From the NCBI GenBank assembly GCA_949316495.1, contig OX439004.1:15350536-15414535 (forward strand): DNA of 64,000 nucleotides, read 5' to 3'. Source of the DNA: Amphiduros pacificus. Its lineage: Eukaryota > Annelida > Polychaeta > Phyllodocida > Hesionidae. This document shows, piece by piece, positions 1 through 12,081 of this stretch; the first letter of the stretch is position 1, and every line of letters starts with the position of its first letter. The notes beneath the pieces were generated by a model. It ran no database searches. It saw only the letters and a list, made by a program, of their open reading frames with translations, and was not told the origin of the DNA. The translations under genes were made by a program, and so were the position numbers.

Positions 1-112
1 AGTGTGATACTAAACAGAAAATAAGTTTAATTTATTTCTGAACTTTATTTCTTATTGTTATCACTTGAATCTTAATATTCATCAAACATTGAATAAATCA
101 TTCTGCACTCAC

Positions 113-3007
113 GTCACAAAGTCATCCATGAACTTCTTGACATCTTCAATTGTTGAACTTTTGAGAATTGTGTTCCGCATTTCTGCAGAGCAGCGCTTCA
201 GTGTCATAAAACTTACAAAACTTGAAACGTTCACCACCCTGTCAATGTATAACACCATTTGTCACAATGGCTATAACACAAAGGTTGGTTGTGCTAAATA
301 TAAAGCAGACATGTGACACAAATGCACGGTTCTGATAATTCCAGGTAATATTAAACACATTTAAATGACATTTGTAGAATTACCTGGCATGAGACCTGAG
401 GAGTGGAAAGAGAGCATTGCATACATGCAGCAGCTTAGTGAAGTTGACATCACAGGTGACTTCTGCCTGCTCACTGAATGCAGCTGTCGAACTCCCCTGC
501 AACAATAAGCATTTCTAACTGATAAACAAAGCCATGTAGTCTAAAGTTTCATGCATGATCCAGATCCATGTTATCATCATGGATTCTGCAAGATTCTATC
601 CAGCCACGGTTTGGAATAATTTTCCTTGATTTTATTGACATGTTAAATCGAGCTGAGCAATTTGATGAACATTTTCTGAAAGTGCCTGCAAATTGATTGA
701 AAAATTACCATTAAAATCGTTTTCCCTCAGCAGACTTGAACAGATGATAATTTTGACCAATGAAAATGCTTGTGAAATATAAATTTGGCCCCATGTTGAT
801 TCTTATTTGCTAATACTTGTCATTTAATTCAAAATGGCTATTTGATTTCTGAAAATATCCTAAATAAAGGAAAATAATGCTGAGACAATTGGAAAATAGA
901 TAGTATTGTTTCCCAGAAATTACAACAGCTAAGAACTATAGTTTCAGAGAAGAAAATCAAAATTGATGGACAGAACAACAGAAAATGTCCTCCCAATCAT
1001 TGAGAAGGTATGTTACACATAGCTAAGAAGTGAATACATCCTGTGCTAATATGAATCAATATTTAACTACTCGTGGGTATATTTTCGGAGATTACCTTGT
1101 AAGCAATAGCAGCGTTGTTGACGAGGATATCTAGGCCGCCATAATTGTCCTGTATGAACTGCCTCAGCTTCTCTACGCTAGCGCCATCTGTGATGTCCAG
1201 CTGGTGGAACTTGGGGTTTAATCCTTCTTTCTTCAGATCCTCTACAGCCTGGTGTCCACGACCCTCATCTCTGGCTTCAAATAAAAACATAACTTCTTCT
1301 TATTTAGCCCCTATAATAATCAGCATTTTCTGTAAGGTTTTTATCTATAAACAACAATTTGAAAAGTCAGTCTTTCTTGGCAGTCAGATATATGGACAAA
1401 TGTTGCACAATTTGTGATTTTCAGTTCTCAGTGCTTAGTTTTGGGGAAACTAGATTGTAAGTTTTCTTTACTGTGAGCTATTTTCTATCAAGAGTTTTGT
1501 TTAAATGTTACGTCCAATATATTATTATTGGTTCTCATTAGTTTCATTGAAGATGATCTACTAAACAACTGGCTACTTCAAAATATTTATCAGATTGAAG
1601 TTTGTAACTCTGAGAACGGCATAAATCACTGACACAGTGATATGTGTAAATTGTTGCTTATTTACTATGATATCTAAAATTATGACAAATTGACCAGAAG
1701 GCAATATTTCACTCACCAGTCAGGAAGACATCTCCATCCCACTGTTTACACAGCCCCCTTACAATAGCAAACCCTATTCCCTTGTTGGATCCTGTCACCT
1801 GAAAATAGAAATGCAGTCTTCTATATAAAATACCGAGAATAAACTGTGTGCCAATAGTGCAACTTTTACATTTTTAAAACTAAATATTAGATAATATTTT
1901 AACATTAAAAAATATATTGCAAATCTTAAAGATAATTGAAATATCCCAATTCACATAGTATGATGCTTATACTCTATTTCACTGGATGACACAAATTCCA
2001 CTGGATGACACAAATTCCACTGGATGGCACAAATTCCACTGGATGACACAAATTCCAATGGATGGCACAAATTCCACTGGATGACACAAATTCCAATGGA
2101 TGGCACAAATTCCACTGGATGACACAAATTCCAATGGATGGCACAAATTCCACTGGATGACACAAATTCCAATGGATGGCACAAATTCCACTGGATGACA
2201 CAAATTCCAATGGATGGCACAAATTCCACATGATAGCACGAATTCCACTGGATGGCGCACATTCTAGTGAACAAACTCCATCTGGGATCTATTCATAGGT
2301 TTTAACGTTAATTTGAAAGAAAAAAATCTGTCTGCATTGTTAACTTGTGTTTATATATTGTACAATTTTTTTTTTCTGATATTCTACAACAAATGCCCGT
2401 GGGGTGAACTGTATACCAGAGGTGAGCTGGTGTAAGATATATAAAAGATGAACAGTTATATATCAAAAGATTAGATCAACTTCCAATACACAAACCAAAG
2501 CCTAATGATTTGGATTGTCTTTTCCAAACAAGTACAAACAAAAAACCAAAAATAAACATTATAGCTTTTATGAAACTATCAGCACGGCTTAATATTTTCT
2601 ATTAGGGTTTTACCCATAAACAGTATATCTAAAAGTGAACATTTAAAAGAGCACAAAATTTTCTGAAATTCATTGGTTTTCTAGATTTGATCTTAAAAAT
2701 GGCTTTTTTAGCCATTTCTTTGATGTTTGGATGACCATTTGGTTTGTTCATTTTTCAATTCAACCAAAATCACCTTTCATGAGAGCATTAAATACACCTG
2801 GAAATTATATTCATGGAAGATAAGCGGAGTGGAAATTATTCCAAAAACACTCAAAGTTATCATCAATTTGAATATTGGTTAAAGTTCACTACTAATGGGA
2901 ACATAGAAACTTCACTTGCATTGGCAGACAAAATACTTGTGAATCAAATTTAAGAATACACAAATATATTCAAGTATACTTACAATAGCAATTTTCCTTC
3001 CAGACAT
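113..3007 (-). CDS. CBR1: CBR1-type carbonyl reductase, gene 1 (5' five coding exons; 3' end outside window)
   Basis: This is an NADPH-dependent carbonyl reductase of the short-chain dehydrogenase family, a cytosolic enzyme that reduces quinones and other carbonyls. Coding exons, in transcript order, are 2984-3007, 1717-1798, 1096-1274, 384-496 and 113-238. All have GT-AG borders and matching phases. The cofactor motif TGSNKGIG is in exon 2, LDITD and NNAAIAYK in exon 3, AEVTCDVNF in exon 4 and VVNVSS (catalytic Ser region) in exon 5. The YxxxK exon and C-terminus must lie left of position 1. The start MSGRKIAIV splices straight into the Rossmann motif, as in CBR1. The usual NNAG motif reads NNAA here. 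Exon lengths are identical to those of the paralogue at 17960-25284. A 19-bp minisatellite sits in intron 1. The family call is very secure; orthology to vertebrate CBR1 rather than CBR3 or a lineage expansion is not resolved. Confidence 0.9.
1978..2272. repeat. 19-bp minisatellite in intron 1 of reductase gene 1
   Basis: About 15 copies of a 19-bp unit containing GGATGACACAAATTCCA run through this stretch. Two variants (CTGGATGACA and ATGGATGGCA) alternate over most of it, so the working period is 38 bp. The array lies about 180 bp upstream of the exon 2 acceptor. Open frames on the minus strand here are by-products of the repeat. Confidence 0.93.
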
Positions 3008-4480
3008 ATTTTCCTTTCAGATTTTAATAGTTGAAAATCCCTGCCATACACTTATATTCCCGAGACAGTATTTGCTGTGGAAACAGTGGAGCAACCTGTT
3101 GTGAAATAATTTTTGTGCGAAGCTGAAATGCCATAAATTTATATCCAGAAATTGTCCAGGTCAGGTAGTGTACTATATGTGTTCATAGTCTAAGCAAATA
3201 CCTTTATTTAAGTAGTACTTCTTATTTGTTATTATAGTTTCCATGGAGGGGGACACACTGCATAACCTAATTCATAGACACTGTTACATATCAAAACCCC
3301 TGCCCCATCCCCATGCAAGTGGTCTGAATATAGAAAACAACAAAGTCTACTGTGTGCCTTGTGGAATGACACATATATCAAAGAAAGAAATCAATACAAA
3401 CAAACTTCCCTTTTGCTCATTTTGTAGATTTTGCAATTGATAAAAATTGACTATTTCAATAATAAGGTGACATTAAAATTATCTGATATGAATTTGGAAT
3501 ATGTCTGGTGCAATGCAATAATTTTAAGTGATTTATCACAAAGCTTGTGTCTCACAGGTCTTATTATATGCAACTAATTCCATTCATGACAAAATTGCTC
3601 ACTCAATATTTTGCTTGGATCCATATTTCAATACAAACTTAGGTTATGCTAATCCTTAAAGTTCATCAATTCTGAATAATACCAGCAAACATCACTTATT
3701 CTGGTATAGAGTCCATCAGATTGGTATATATTATTATTCCAAAACAATATCCCAGTGCTTTAAAATGTAAAGGGATCTAAATTTACCCATGTCAGCCATG
3801 ATGCAAATCAACAAGTCACATGCCACCTGCATGTGCTATTTGGCCATATACTCAAGATATCATAAAGAAAGAAGATATTTTGTGTATGATGCAAAGCTGA
3901 GGACAGCACAACATTCAATGCATACCCCTAACAGTTCAATTGTAACTTCTTGACCTACAATTGTAAATGATCAGCATTTCATCATTTTGGATATTGTGAC
4001 TTATGTGGACTTAAACGTATAAGTCTAAGTAAGTCACAGTGACCTAGTTACATACATTATTCTCACTCAAGACATTTATGAACATATTGTATATAAGACA
4101 AACATATGGAGGCAATGGATGCTTGATGTTCTGTAAAATATGAGACCTTGACCTTGAAATTAGATCAAGGTCAGCCAAATCATCCATTGAAAGAGCTTAT
4201 ATACAAAAAACCACATTCTGATTGCAAGTTTCTGAAGTCCAGTTTTGATTGTTCCCCTCTGCTCAAGCCTCTTTGGTTTGATTGATTGCTAGTATCTCAC
4301 AACTGAGAGAATATAACTTGATTATCGCTCTCACAAAAAGTAGCAAATACATTTGACATCATTTGAGCAACTGTGGAATATGTGTTTGGACAACTATAAA
4401 GAGATACTCTGCATAAGGAGGTAGTCATAAAGTACCTATCCAAATAGTCCCAGAGCTAGGTCAGGTTTAAATACCTGTCT
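3008..4480. other. Upstream region of reductase gene 1, no gene seen
   Basis: AT-rich single-copy-looking sequence between the start codon of reductase gene 1 and the PIN-family pseudogene. It should hold the gene 1 promoter and 5' UTR, but no TATA box or CpG cluster stands out. The only open frame (3243-3440) has no recognisable motif. Confidence 0.5.
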
Positions 4481-4639
4481 TGTTGCAAAAGGTTTGATGA
4501 TGTTTCCTAGTTCAAAATATTGTGTAGAACACAGAAATCTATTTCTTACTCACACCAGAGGCTGGGTTCTCGGTGTAAATTAACGTTTTTTAACCTCAAC
4601 GTCAGTTAATTTGGCATAATTCTTAAAGTAAGAATTCTG

Positions 4640-7600
4640 CCTATAAAATCGTTAATTTTTCATGGATTTTTATAAATGTGGTACCAATATTTGCAGAATG
4701 GCACCCTCTAATAGTCTGACTGAAGAAATAAATGATAAATAAGGGTATTGTGACTAATCTGTTGAAAAAGTGCATATCATCCTCCGACTCCCCATCAGAA
4801 GAAGGGTGATTGACTTGTTCTTCAGCATCATCCATCACCTCTTCATTGATATGAACAGACACATTATATGGTATGCCTTTTCCCTCAAACCAGTTTATGC
4901 CAAATTTACCTACTTTCACTACCCATCCATTCTCTTCTGGCTTTCACTGGCACGAATTATACTTGTCTGCATTTTTCCACATGTATGCAACAAGATTTGA
5001 TCTTTTGATTTGATCTTTTGAAGTAAGACGGCATGGCATGGAGGGAAATTACTGGGATCAGACCGTTTCAGTTTTCCAAGTGGCTCTTCTTTGTTCTTTG
5101 GTGCATAGTGGTAATGGAAAAGAGTAACCCTGGCATCATTGACGGAATGCATGGTTGGCCTACCGTACACTGCACACACAAATGATTCGATTTCTTTGAC
5201 AAGAGATGGGCCAATATTTTTTGTTTCTCCTAATTGGCCTAGGGTCTGTGTGAACCCTTTTGTCTCCATGACTTTCATTGGTCTGACCTTTCCTTTTCTG
5301 TAGAAAGCAGCTGTGTAATCACTGCCTGTGAAAGCATGCAAGCCTGGTAATGCCTTACAGACATCCACACCAAGATGAGTGGCCAGTGCTGACACATCAA
5401 TGTATCTTCGGGTATTATTAGCACTCTTTCCCACTTCCATCCAAATGTGAGCATGGGAATTTTCAATTTGAGACAGTAATATGACTAATACATCTGTGTC
5501 ATCACATTGTATGACAATGTTGCATCCAGGTTGAGACTGTGAGATATGCTTCACATGGCATACAATTTGTGTATCAGCTTCTTCATGTTCACACACCAAT
5601 TCTGAAACTTCAGTTCTTATGATATAACATCACCGTGCACTTCACTTCACTGTGAATAAGGTTTCTTTTCTACCAGACCGGGCTGTATGCTCCATGTCTT
5701 TGATAGTTGGCTTGTCTGAGTAACTATCACAAACAAAATCAATTCTCTGGCCAAGGCTAATAATTCTATTAAGTTTTGCTAATGCCACTCCACCATATGT
5801 ACTTGGAAGATTGACTTGACTTCTTTTAAAAAAACTGGCATCAATAATGCACACATCTGTTTCTTCTGGGCCTACTGTGTCTATTCTCTGCTCAAGATTT
5901 TTCATTAGTGTTGACTTATCTGTCTTGTTGATTGACCCATCAATGTGGCCTAGTGAGAGAGGAACAGGTGTAAGAGGATATGCAAGTACAGTAGTAATGT
6001 CAACTCCTTCTGTCACTGCTAGCTGCAATAACCACCCAAACAGATCTCTTGTACCCTGCAATTCTTTAACTTTTTTGTCCTGTGTTGATATTTTCACTTT
6101 TACAGCATCTGACCCAAAGTTATTTATCTTTCTCCTCTTTAATGGCTTCATGAATCTGGCACCATCCTGGAAGCACTCTTCCTTAAAGTCCTCACACCAC
6201 TTGTTCCCAATTTCCCAACACTTGAGTAACTCAACTTTCACACTCTCTGTTACAGCTTTTCCTGTGGTAAGACAAATTAATTTGCCATCTCCAGGATCAG
6301 TGGTGAATGGATTCAGGGTGTCTTGGACAAATGATTTAATCTTGTGTAAGTCCTGATGATCACGCTCAATTCTGTATCTGCTCAGTTCCTTTGATGAATC
6401 TTCTTTTGACCTTAACCCAGCCATATCAAGCAAGTACCTAGTGAGCGAACTTCTAGCAGAATGAGTTATCATCCACCTTGTACGTGCCTCTGCAGAGGAG
6501 GTAAATGCAGAAATACCTGTCAACCTTGAGGCAGCATCAGCATTTATTGTCTGTTCTAATGTTTGATCTACTGCTGTTGCTGTGAATGATTTCTTTCTAC
6601 GTTTGAAAGAGGGTGCACCAGAAACAAGACTGTCACGTATGCCAGGGTGAGTGTAGTCCATATTCAACAGACTAAGATGATAATGTACCATATATCTGGC
6701 ATAATTGGGATGACCTGTAGCAAAAAAAGTCCACACATCTGCTCCAAGCAATACACATACAGATCAAGATCTTTTGTTCTAATTGCACGGCTGAAACGCA
6801 GGCACAATTCAACAAGATCAACATACATGATCCAGAACTGTGCATTTGATCCATGCTGACCACGTTTAGTGCTGTCTGTGTACTCTGTATATCTCTGTAG
6901 GATATCAGCATACATGTCTAATTGTTCTAGTCTCTCAAGATTTTCTGGCTGTGGATCATCTTGTTATTTCTGGAGCTGATTACAGAATTATGATGAGAGT
7001 GGCCCCTCTTGTTGGAGATGCAAAATATGCATTGCATTCCCAAGCAACACATGCAGCCTTTTGCATCTGTTATAGTGCTTTCCAGTAATAAAACCATTCA
7101 GTGATCTTGAAGTAAAGACACCAGTTTCAACAAGTGCTTGGGGTCCTCCAGACAAACTGTGACATCTTAGGCTTTTTCCTGTGAGGAATGTGATCATATA
7201 TTGGCACTACAGCATATGACCTTTTCTTGAGTGAGGATCTTTTGCAGGGAAAGGGTTTCTTACATGTATATTGTGCTGTGGGCTCATTTTGGTTATCATT
7301 TGTCAAGGTTATCTGATTCAACAATTCATTTTGGTACCAGATACCAAATGTGTCATGTAATGTTCCTGATCCAGAAAGTGTTTCACTATTCTCATCATAG
7401 TTGTCCCATGCCACTCTGGTAGCAAGGCCGGGTTGGGCTACCAATCCCACTGGCAAAACAACATCCCGGCTTGAAGCTGTCATTGCTAGAGCAGTTTCCA
7501 GTTCTTCTACAGCATGATAATTAATACAGTGGCCAAAATGATTCAAGATTTCTACTACTCGTCTGCTTCCTGTCATACTTTTGAGCCCCATTCCAAGATA

Positions 7601-8785
7601 TATGTGTTTACTTGGTTTTAGCAGGCCTTTGGTTATGGTGAATAAGACATCATTAGCTGTAGAAAGTGAACATCTTTCTGTATGGGATGCAGGTTCACCA
7701 ACCTTTTCTGAGCCACTGTAGAGTACACTGAAGAAATGTATAAGTATATCTGGGGGCTCTCCTTGTCCTTTCTTCAGAGCATCAACAGTTACTGATGATG
7801 GCAATTTAGAAGCTGATAACTGTGTGACTATGCTTCTTAGCTGCAGTGCTGCCTGGGTTACTACCTAATCATATGAGGAGGAAAATTCTTTAGGATTCTG
7901 TATAGCAGCTTTGTCTGTCAGGGATTTGTGGTGTAGGACATTGCCATCTTTCTTGCTAGATTTACTGATTATTACCTCATCCTTGAATTTCATGAGTATC
8001 TTGTCTGTGAGCTTTTGTGTATTGAACTGTGTATACTCTATTTTATATTCTGACAGAAACCTTTCATATCTACTGTGGATTGATGTCATATACTCTGCTC
8101 GTTTTTCATCAACAATGTACATTTGTATATAGTCCACCAAATTTTCAAATGCACCAGAATGGGCCTCTCGTACTGAAGGCATGTCTGTTTTCTCTTTATT
8201 CTGTTCTTTTCTCCTCTCAGCTTCTGTAAGATAATACTTGCGGCAAGTGTGGTGATATCTAGCCTTTTTGGCAATGAAATCTATATCTTCATATTTCAGG
8301 AGGAATTCTTGGTCATCAAGTAGATGTACTGCATCAATAATCATTGAGGATGCTTCATATGTTTCACACTGACCCAGCCTCTCATCTACTCCTTTTCTAT
8401 ATTTGCACTTTGTACCGCAGAAAACACACAGTGCACTGCTTCAAGAACACCAGCTGTTGGTTCCCTTCGATGGGCCTTGAGACCGTAAGACATGTTTTCT
8501 GGCTACAAGGTCACATTCTGTGATGTCATCAGTTTCTCCGACATTGCTTTTCTTGATTGCAGTGAAGTTTTTATAACATTTGCTATGGTACCCTTCATTG
8601 TTATTGTAATGTTGTGATAAAGCTTTGCATATTGCAGAGTATTTTGAATTTGAACTAAAGTTTGTAAGGCAGATATTCTTAGCCTCAAGAACTTTATTCC
8701 ATGTTTGAGCATCAAATGGCTTAACTTGCTCTTGATTCTGTGGTCCAACATGGAGTATGCAGATCAATGCATCTGATTGAGCCAT
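4640..8785 (-). pseudogene. Broken intronless gene of a multicopy invertebrate family with FEN1-like PIN domain
   Basis: About 4.1 kb on the minus strand carries one long protein, mostly in a single frame, interrupted by roughly half a dozen breaks. From the N-terminus it shows Cys/His clusters that look zinc-binding (YHSKCYKNF, CVFCGTKCKYRKG, YHHTCRKYY), then a central block with GHPNYARYMVHYHL and later IDASFFKR and TYGGVALAK. The C-terminal block contains HEEADTQI, CDDTDVLVIL and LHAFTGSDYT, and the tail is acidic (SDGESEDD). The spacing of these acidic motifs resembles FEN1/XPG-type PIN nucleases; that is my inference. From memory, proteins with the same GHxNYA and HEEADT signatures occur in many copies in molluscs and cnidarians and are usually unnamed. 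Lack of introns and multicopy nature suggest mobility, but no terminal repeats were found. The last ~270 bp recur, inverted, at 14.2-14.4 kb. Confidence 0.7.
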
Positions 8786-8789
8786 TGTC

Positions 8790-9182
8790 CTAAAATGTTA
8801 GATTAACTTTTACGGTACAGCTATTCTATGAGTAGAACAAAATGGCCAAAGTACTGTACAGGCCAGAAATATGGGAAATATACTATTCATTTAATCAGGG
8901 ATGCCAACAATCAGACCCACTTACATATTATGATCAACTTACATATTATGATCTACACTGATTCCAAACAAAATTGGGATTCTTTAGGATACTTAACAGT
9001 CAGGATCGAGCCGCCGTCAACGGCCAATTGCCTTTGCATTTTGCCTCGTTTTGAACTACATAGATACCATTCATAAATTTTGGTTTGTAGATATGCGCAG
9101 AAGCTTCAGAAAACAGCTTTAACTCGTCCCTTGACTCGGACCTTGCCTAGCTGAAGGCTGTCATTCAACACTGCTACACTTT
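8790..9182. other. Spacer, nothing recognised
   Basis: Between the N-terminus of the PIN-family gene and the left end of the first HINE there is no gene. A short duplicated motif (TTACATATTATGATC, near 8920-8955) is the only structure seen. The right end of the PIN-family unit should fall here but no terminal repeat is visible. Confidence 0.4.
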
Positions 9183-10894
9183 TTACCCTCAGCCCCTGAT
9201 ATAATCAGGCTGAGGGTATTGCAGTACTCCTGGTGTGTGTATGTATGTATGTATGTATGTATGTATGTATGTATGTATGTATGTATGTATGTATGTATGT
9301 ATGATGTATGATGTATGTATGTATGTATGTATGTATGTATGTATGTATGTATGTATGTATGTATGTTTGTATGTAGCGAACATCCTTGTCATCGCGATAA
9401 CTCGAGAACAAATGATGGCAGCTTCATGAAACTTGACACACATAAGCATCTGGTGAAAACCTTGGAGGAGTTTGATGGACGGCAACCTTGACCTATTTTT
9501 CAAGGTTACAGGGACAATTATGTGAAATCCCAAGAATCACAATAACTCAAGAACAAATGATGGCAGCTTTATGAGATTTGACACACATAAGCATCTGGTG
9601 AAGACCTCCGACTTCCTTTGATGGAACATGACCTTCACCTACTTTTCAAGGTCACAGGGACAATTATGTGAAATCATCCTTGTCATTGCGATAACTCGAG
9701 AACAAATGATGGTAGCTTCATGAAACTTACCACACATAAGCATCTGGTGAAAACCTCTGACGAGTTTGATGGACGGCGACCTTGACCTATTTTTCAAGGT
9801 TACAGGGACAATTATGTGAAATCCCAAGAATCACAATAACTCAAGAACGAATGATGGCAGCTTTATGAGATTTGACACACATAAGCATCTGGTGAAAACC
9901 TCAGAATTTTTATGGAACATGACCTTCACCTACTTTTCAAGGTCACAGGGACAATTATGTGAAATCATCCTTGTCATCCTGTAACTCAAGAACAAATGAT
10001 GGCAGCTTTATGAGACTTGACACACATAAGCATCTGGTGAAAACCTCTGACGAGTTTGATGGACGGCGACCTTGACCTATTTTTCAAGGTTACAGGGACA
10101 ATTATGTGAAATCCCAAGAATCACAATAACTCAAGAACGAATGATGGCAGCTTTATGAGATTTGACACACATAAGCATCTGGTGAAAACCTCAGAATTTT
10201 TATGAAACATGACCTTCACCTACTTTTCAAGGTCACAGGGACAATTATGTGAAATCATCCTTGTCATCCTGTAACTCAAGAACAAATGATGGCAGCTTTA
10301 TGAGACTTGACACACATAAGCATCTGGTGAAGATCTCAGACTTCCTTTGAATGAACATGACCTTCGAGTACTTTTCAAGGTCACAGGGACAATTGTACCA
10401 TGAAATTCCCATCATTGCGATAACTCGAGAACAAATGATGGCAGCTTTATGAGATTTGACACAAATAAGCATCTAGTAAAGACCCCAAAAGAGTTTGATG
10501 AGTGGTGACCTTCACCTACTTTTCAAGGTCACAGGGACAATTATGTCAAATCCACGACATTGCAATAACTCAAGAACAAATAATGGCAGCTTCATGAGAA
10601 TTGACTCACATAAGCATCTGGTGAAGACCCCAGATGAGTTTGATGGACGGTGACCTTAACCTGCTTTTTAAGGTCACCGGCCCATCATCTCAATAATTCT
10701 AGACTAAATGATGACAGTTTCATGATACTTGACACACCTAAGCTATCAAAGGAAGTAGATTTTATGGGTTTTTTTACCCCTGCATCAATTTGCCTTGGTG
10801 CAGTGACCTTTTGTTCACAAATATTGTGTGGAGCGAATGTTGTGCAATGAGTTACCAGGGCTGAGGGTTGATGCATCTCTGATGCCTATGTTTA
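9183..10894 (+). mobile_element. Pearl/HINE-like (Helentron-associated) non-autonomous element, copy A
   Basis: The element starts with a hairpin built from CCCTCAG...CTGAGGG and CCTGAT...ATCAGG, followed by a tetranucleotide (GTAT)n tract at 9236-9375. It then has about nine tandem units of 144-150 bp (starting near 9399, 9546, 9696, 9840, 9985, 10130, 10275, 10424, 10569), each with GAACAAATGATGGCAGCTT. It ends with a short stem-loop (GCATC TCT GATGC, 10873-10885) nine bases before the right end. A microsatellite, a tandem core, a 5' hairpin and a 3' stem-loop are the layout described for oyster pearl elements and other HINEs. An inverted copy with the same two ends lies at 16132-17116, which fixes both boundaries. 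There is no coding capacity; it would need a Helentron replicase in trans. Confidence 0.72.
9236..9375. repeat. (GTAT)n microsatellite inside HINE copy A
   Basis: About 33 copies of GTAT in a nearly pure run, with two short GATGTAT interruptions around 9301-9313. It is part of the element's architecture, not an independent locus. Confidence 0.95.
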
Positions 10895-10913
10895 ACTACG
10901 CATTGCACCACTT

Positions 10914-11145
10914 GGCCGTGGCGCAGTTGGTTAGGGCGCCAGCTTATTAGCACCAGTTCCTCTGTGGTGATCCAAAGGTCGTGGGTTCGAACCCCAGCCA
11001 TGCCGGGATTGAACTCATGATACAATTTCCCACATGAGCTGAGGCCTGTGCCAAAGGGTTAACCCGTTGTCCTTGTAAATCTGTGACCATCACAAAATAA
11101 CTGAAATAATGTTGAAAGTGATGTAAAACCCGAAACAAACAAACC
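10914..11145 (+). mobile_element. tRNA-derived SINE, copy 1
   Basis: The head resembles a tRNA: an A-box-like TGGCGCAGTTGGTTAGG stretch and a B-box GGTTCGAACCCC about 45 bp later. An unrelated body of about 140 bp follows, with CCTTGTAAATCTGTGACCAT and ending in an A-rich AACAAACAAAC tail. A diverged inverted copy is at 60680-60940, confirming a dispersed family. The copy starts 20 bp after the end of HINE copy A. Confidence 0.85.
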
Positions 11146-11149
11146 ACTT

Positions 11150-12080
11150 ACACATTCACAGTATACAGTCTGTATACTAGTCTGTATTACCACATGCACT
11201 CATCAGAATTGTCAAAATATGCGTGCCTCAAAAGTGTAGCAGTGTTGATTGACAGCCTCCAGCAAGGCAAGGTCCGATATGTCAAGTTCTCTTCTTTGAC
11301 CCTAAATGACTTTTTAATTCTGAAAAGTCAAACAGGGGTAAATAATCACATAATAAATCAGTTGGTGTGAACAGATTTCACAATCATTTTGTCTTTTTGA
11401 TATAAACTGGCTGAAAAGAAAAGCCTTGTACCGACACTAATCCGTTATACTACAGATGATGTAACAATCACGTTTAAAAGGAAACGTTCCATCTGGCGGG
11501 AAAAGTGGGAGCTCGATCCTGACTGATAATATTCATAACATAATTCTTAAACTGTAATATATACAGTAAGCCAACAAGACATGTACATTCAGTCACTAGC
11601 ATTTAAGAATTTTCTGCAGGAACTGATCTATTAGTAGAATGTGGTGTTCTTTATCTGTATTAATTATTATAATTATTGTTCCTATAATCACTGTTCCTGA
11701 TAGTGTCTTTGGATTTATATACAATGATCAGTAAACAATTTCATGTACTTACACGTTAAACTGAAATACCACTCTGTCTGTTAGTGATTAAATATCTTTT
11801 GACTATGATTTCTGCACTGCATACTGAGTAACACCAAATTCTCAGATCAGAATAAGTAGGTCATCTGGTCCCTATAGTTATAACAGTTGCCTCTTTCACT
11901 TTAGCCCAGGTGGCAGCTCATAATATACTTTTATCACATATAATATTACAACTATTATTCTTTCAATTATTATTGTTTGAAGAACTAGTAATTTTATGAT
12001 CAATCATCTAACTACATTTTCTTCAAATGCATAGAATCTGGTAACACTACGTTAGCATATTTTAATTTTATACCCATGAT
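11150..12080. other. AT-rich spacer, nothing recognised
   Basis: No open frame above background, no tandem repeat and no terminal inverted repeat were seen here. Confidence 0.4.
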
Positions 12081-12081
12081 A

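Noticed and set aside
2007-2260. A CRISPR-like array
   Set aside because: Contiguous repeats with no unique spacers, in an animal intron; it is a minisatellite.
10914-11000. A tRNA gene, because of A-box-like and B-box motifs
   Set aside because: The sequence does not close into a full tRNA cloverleaf, continues into a SINE body, and a second copy with the same body exists at 60680-60940.
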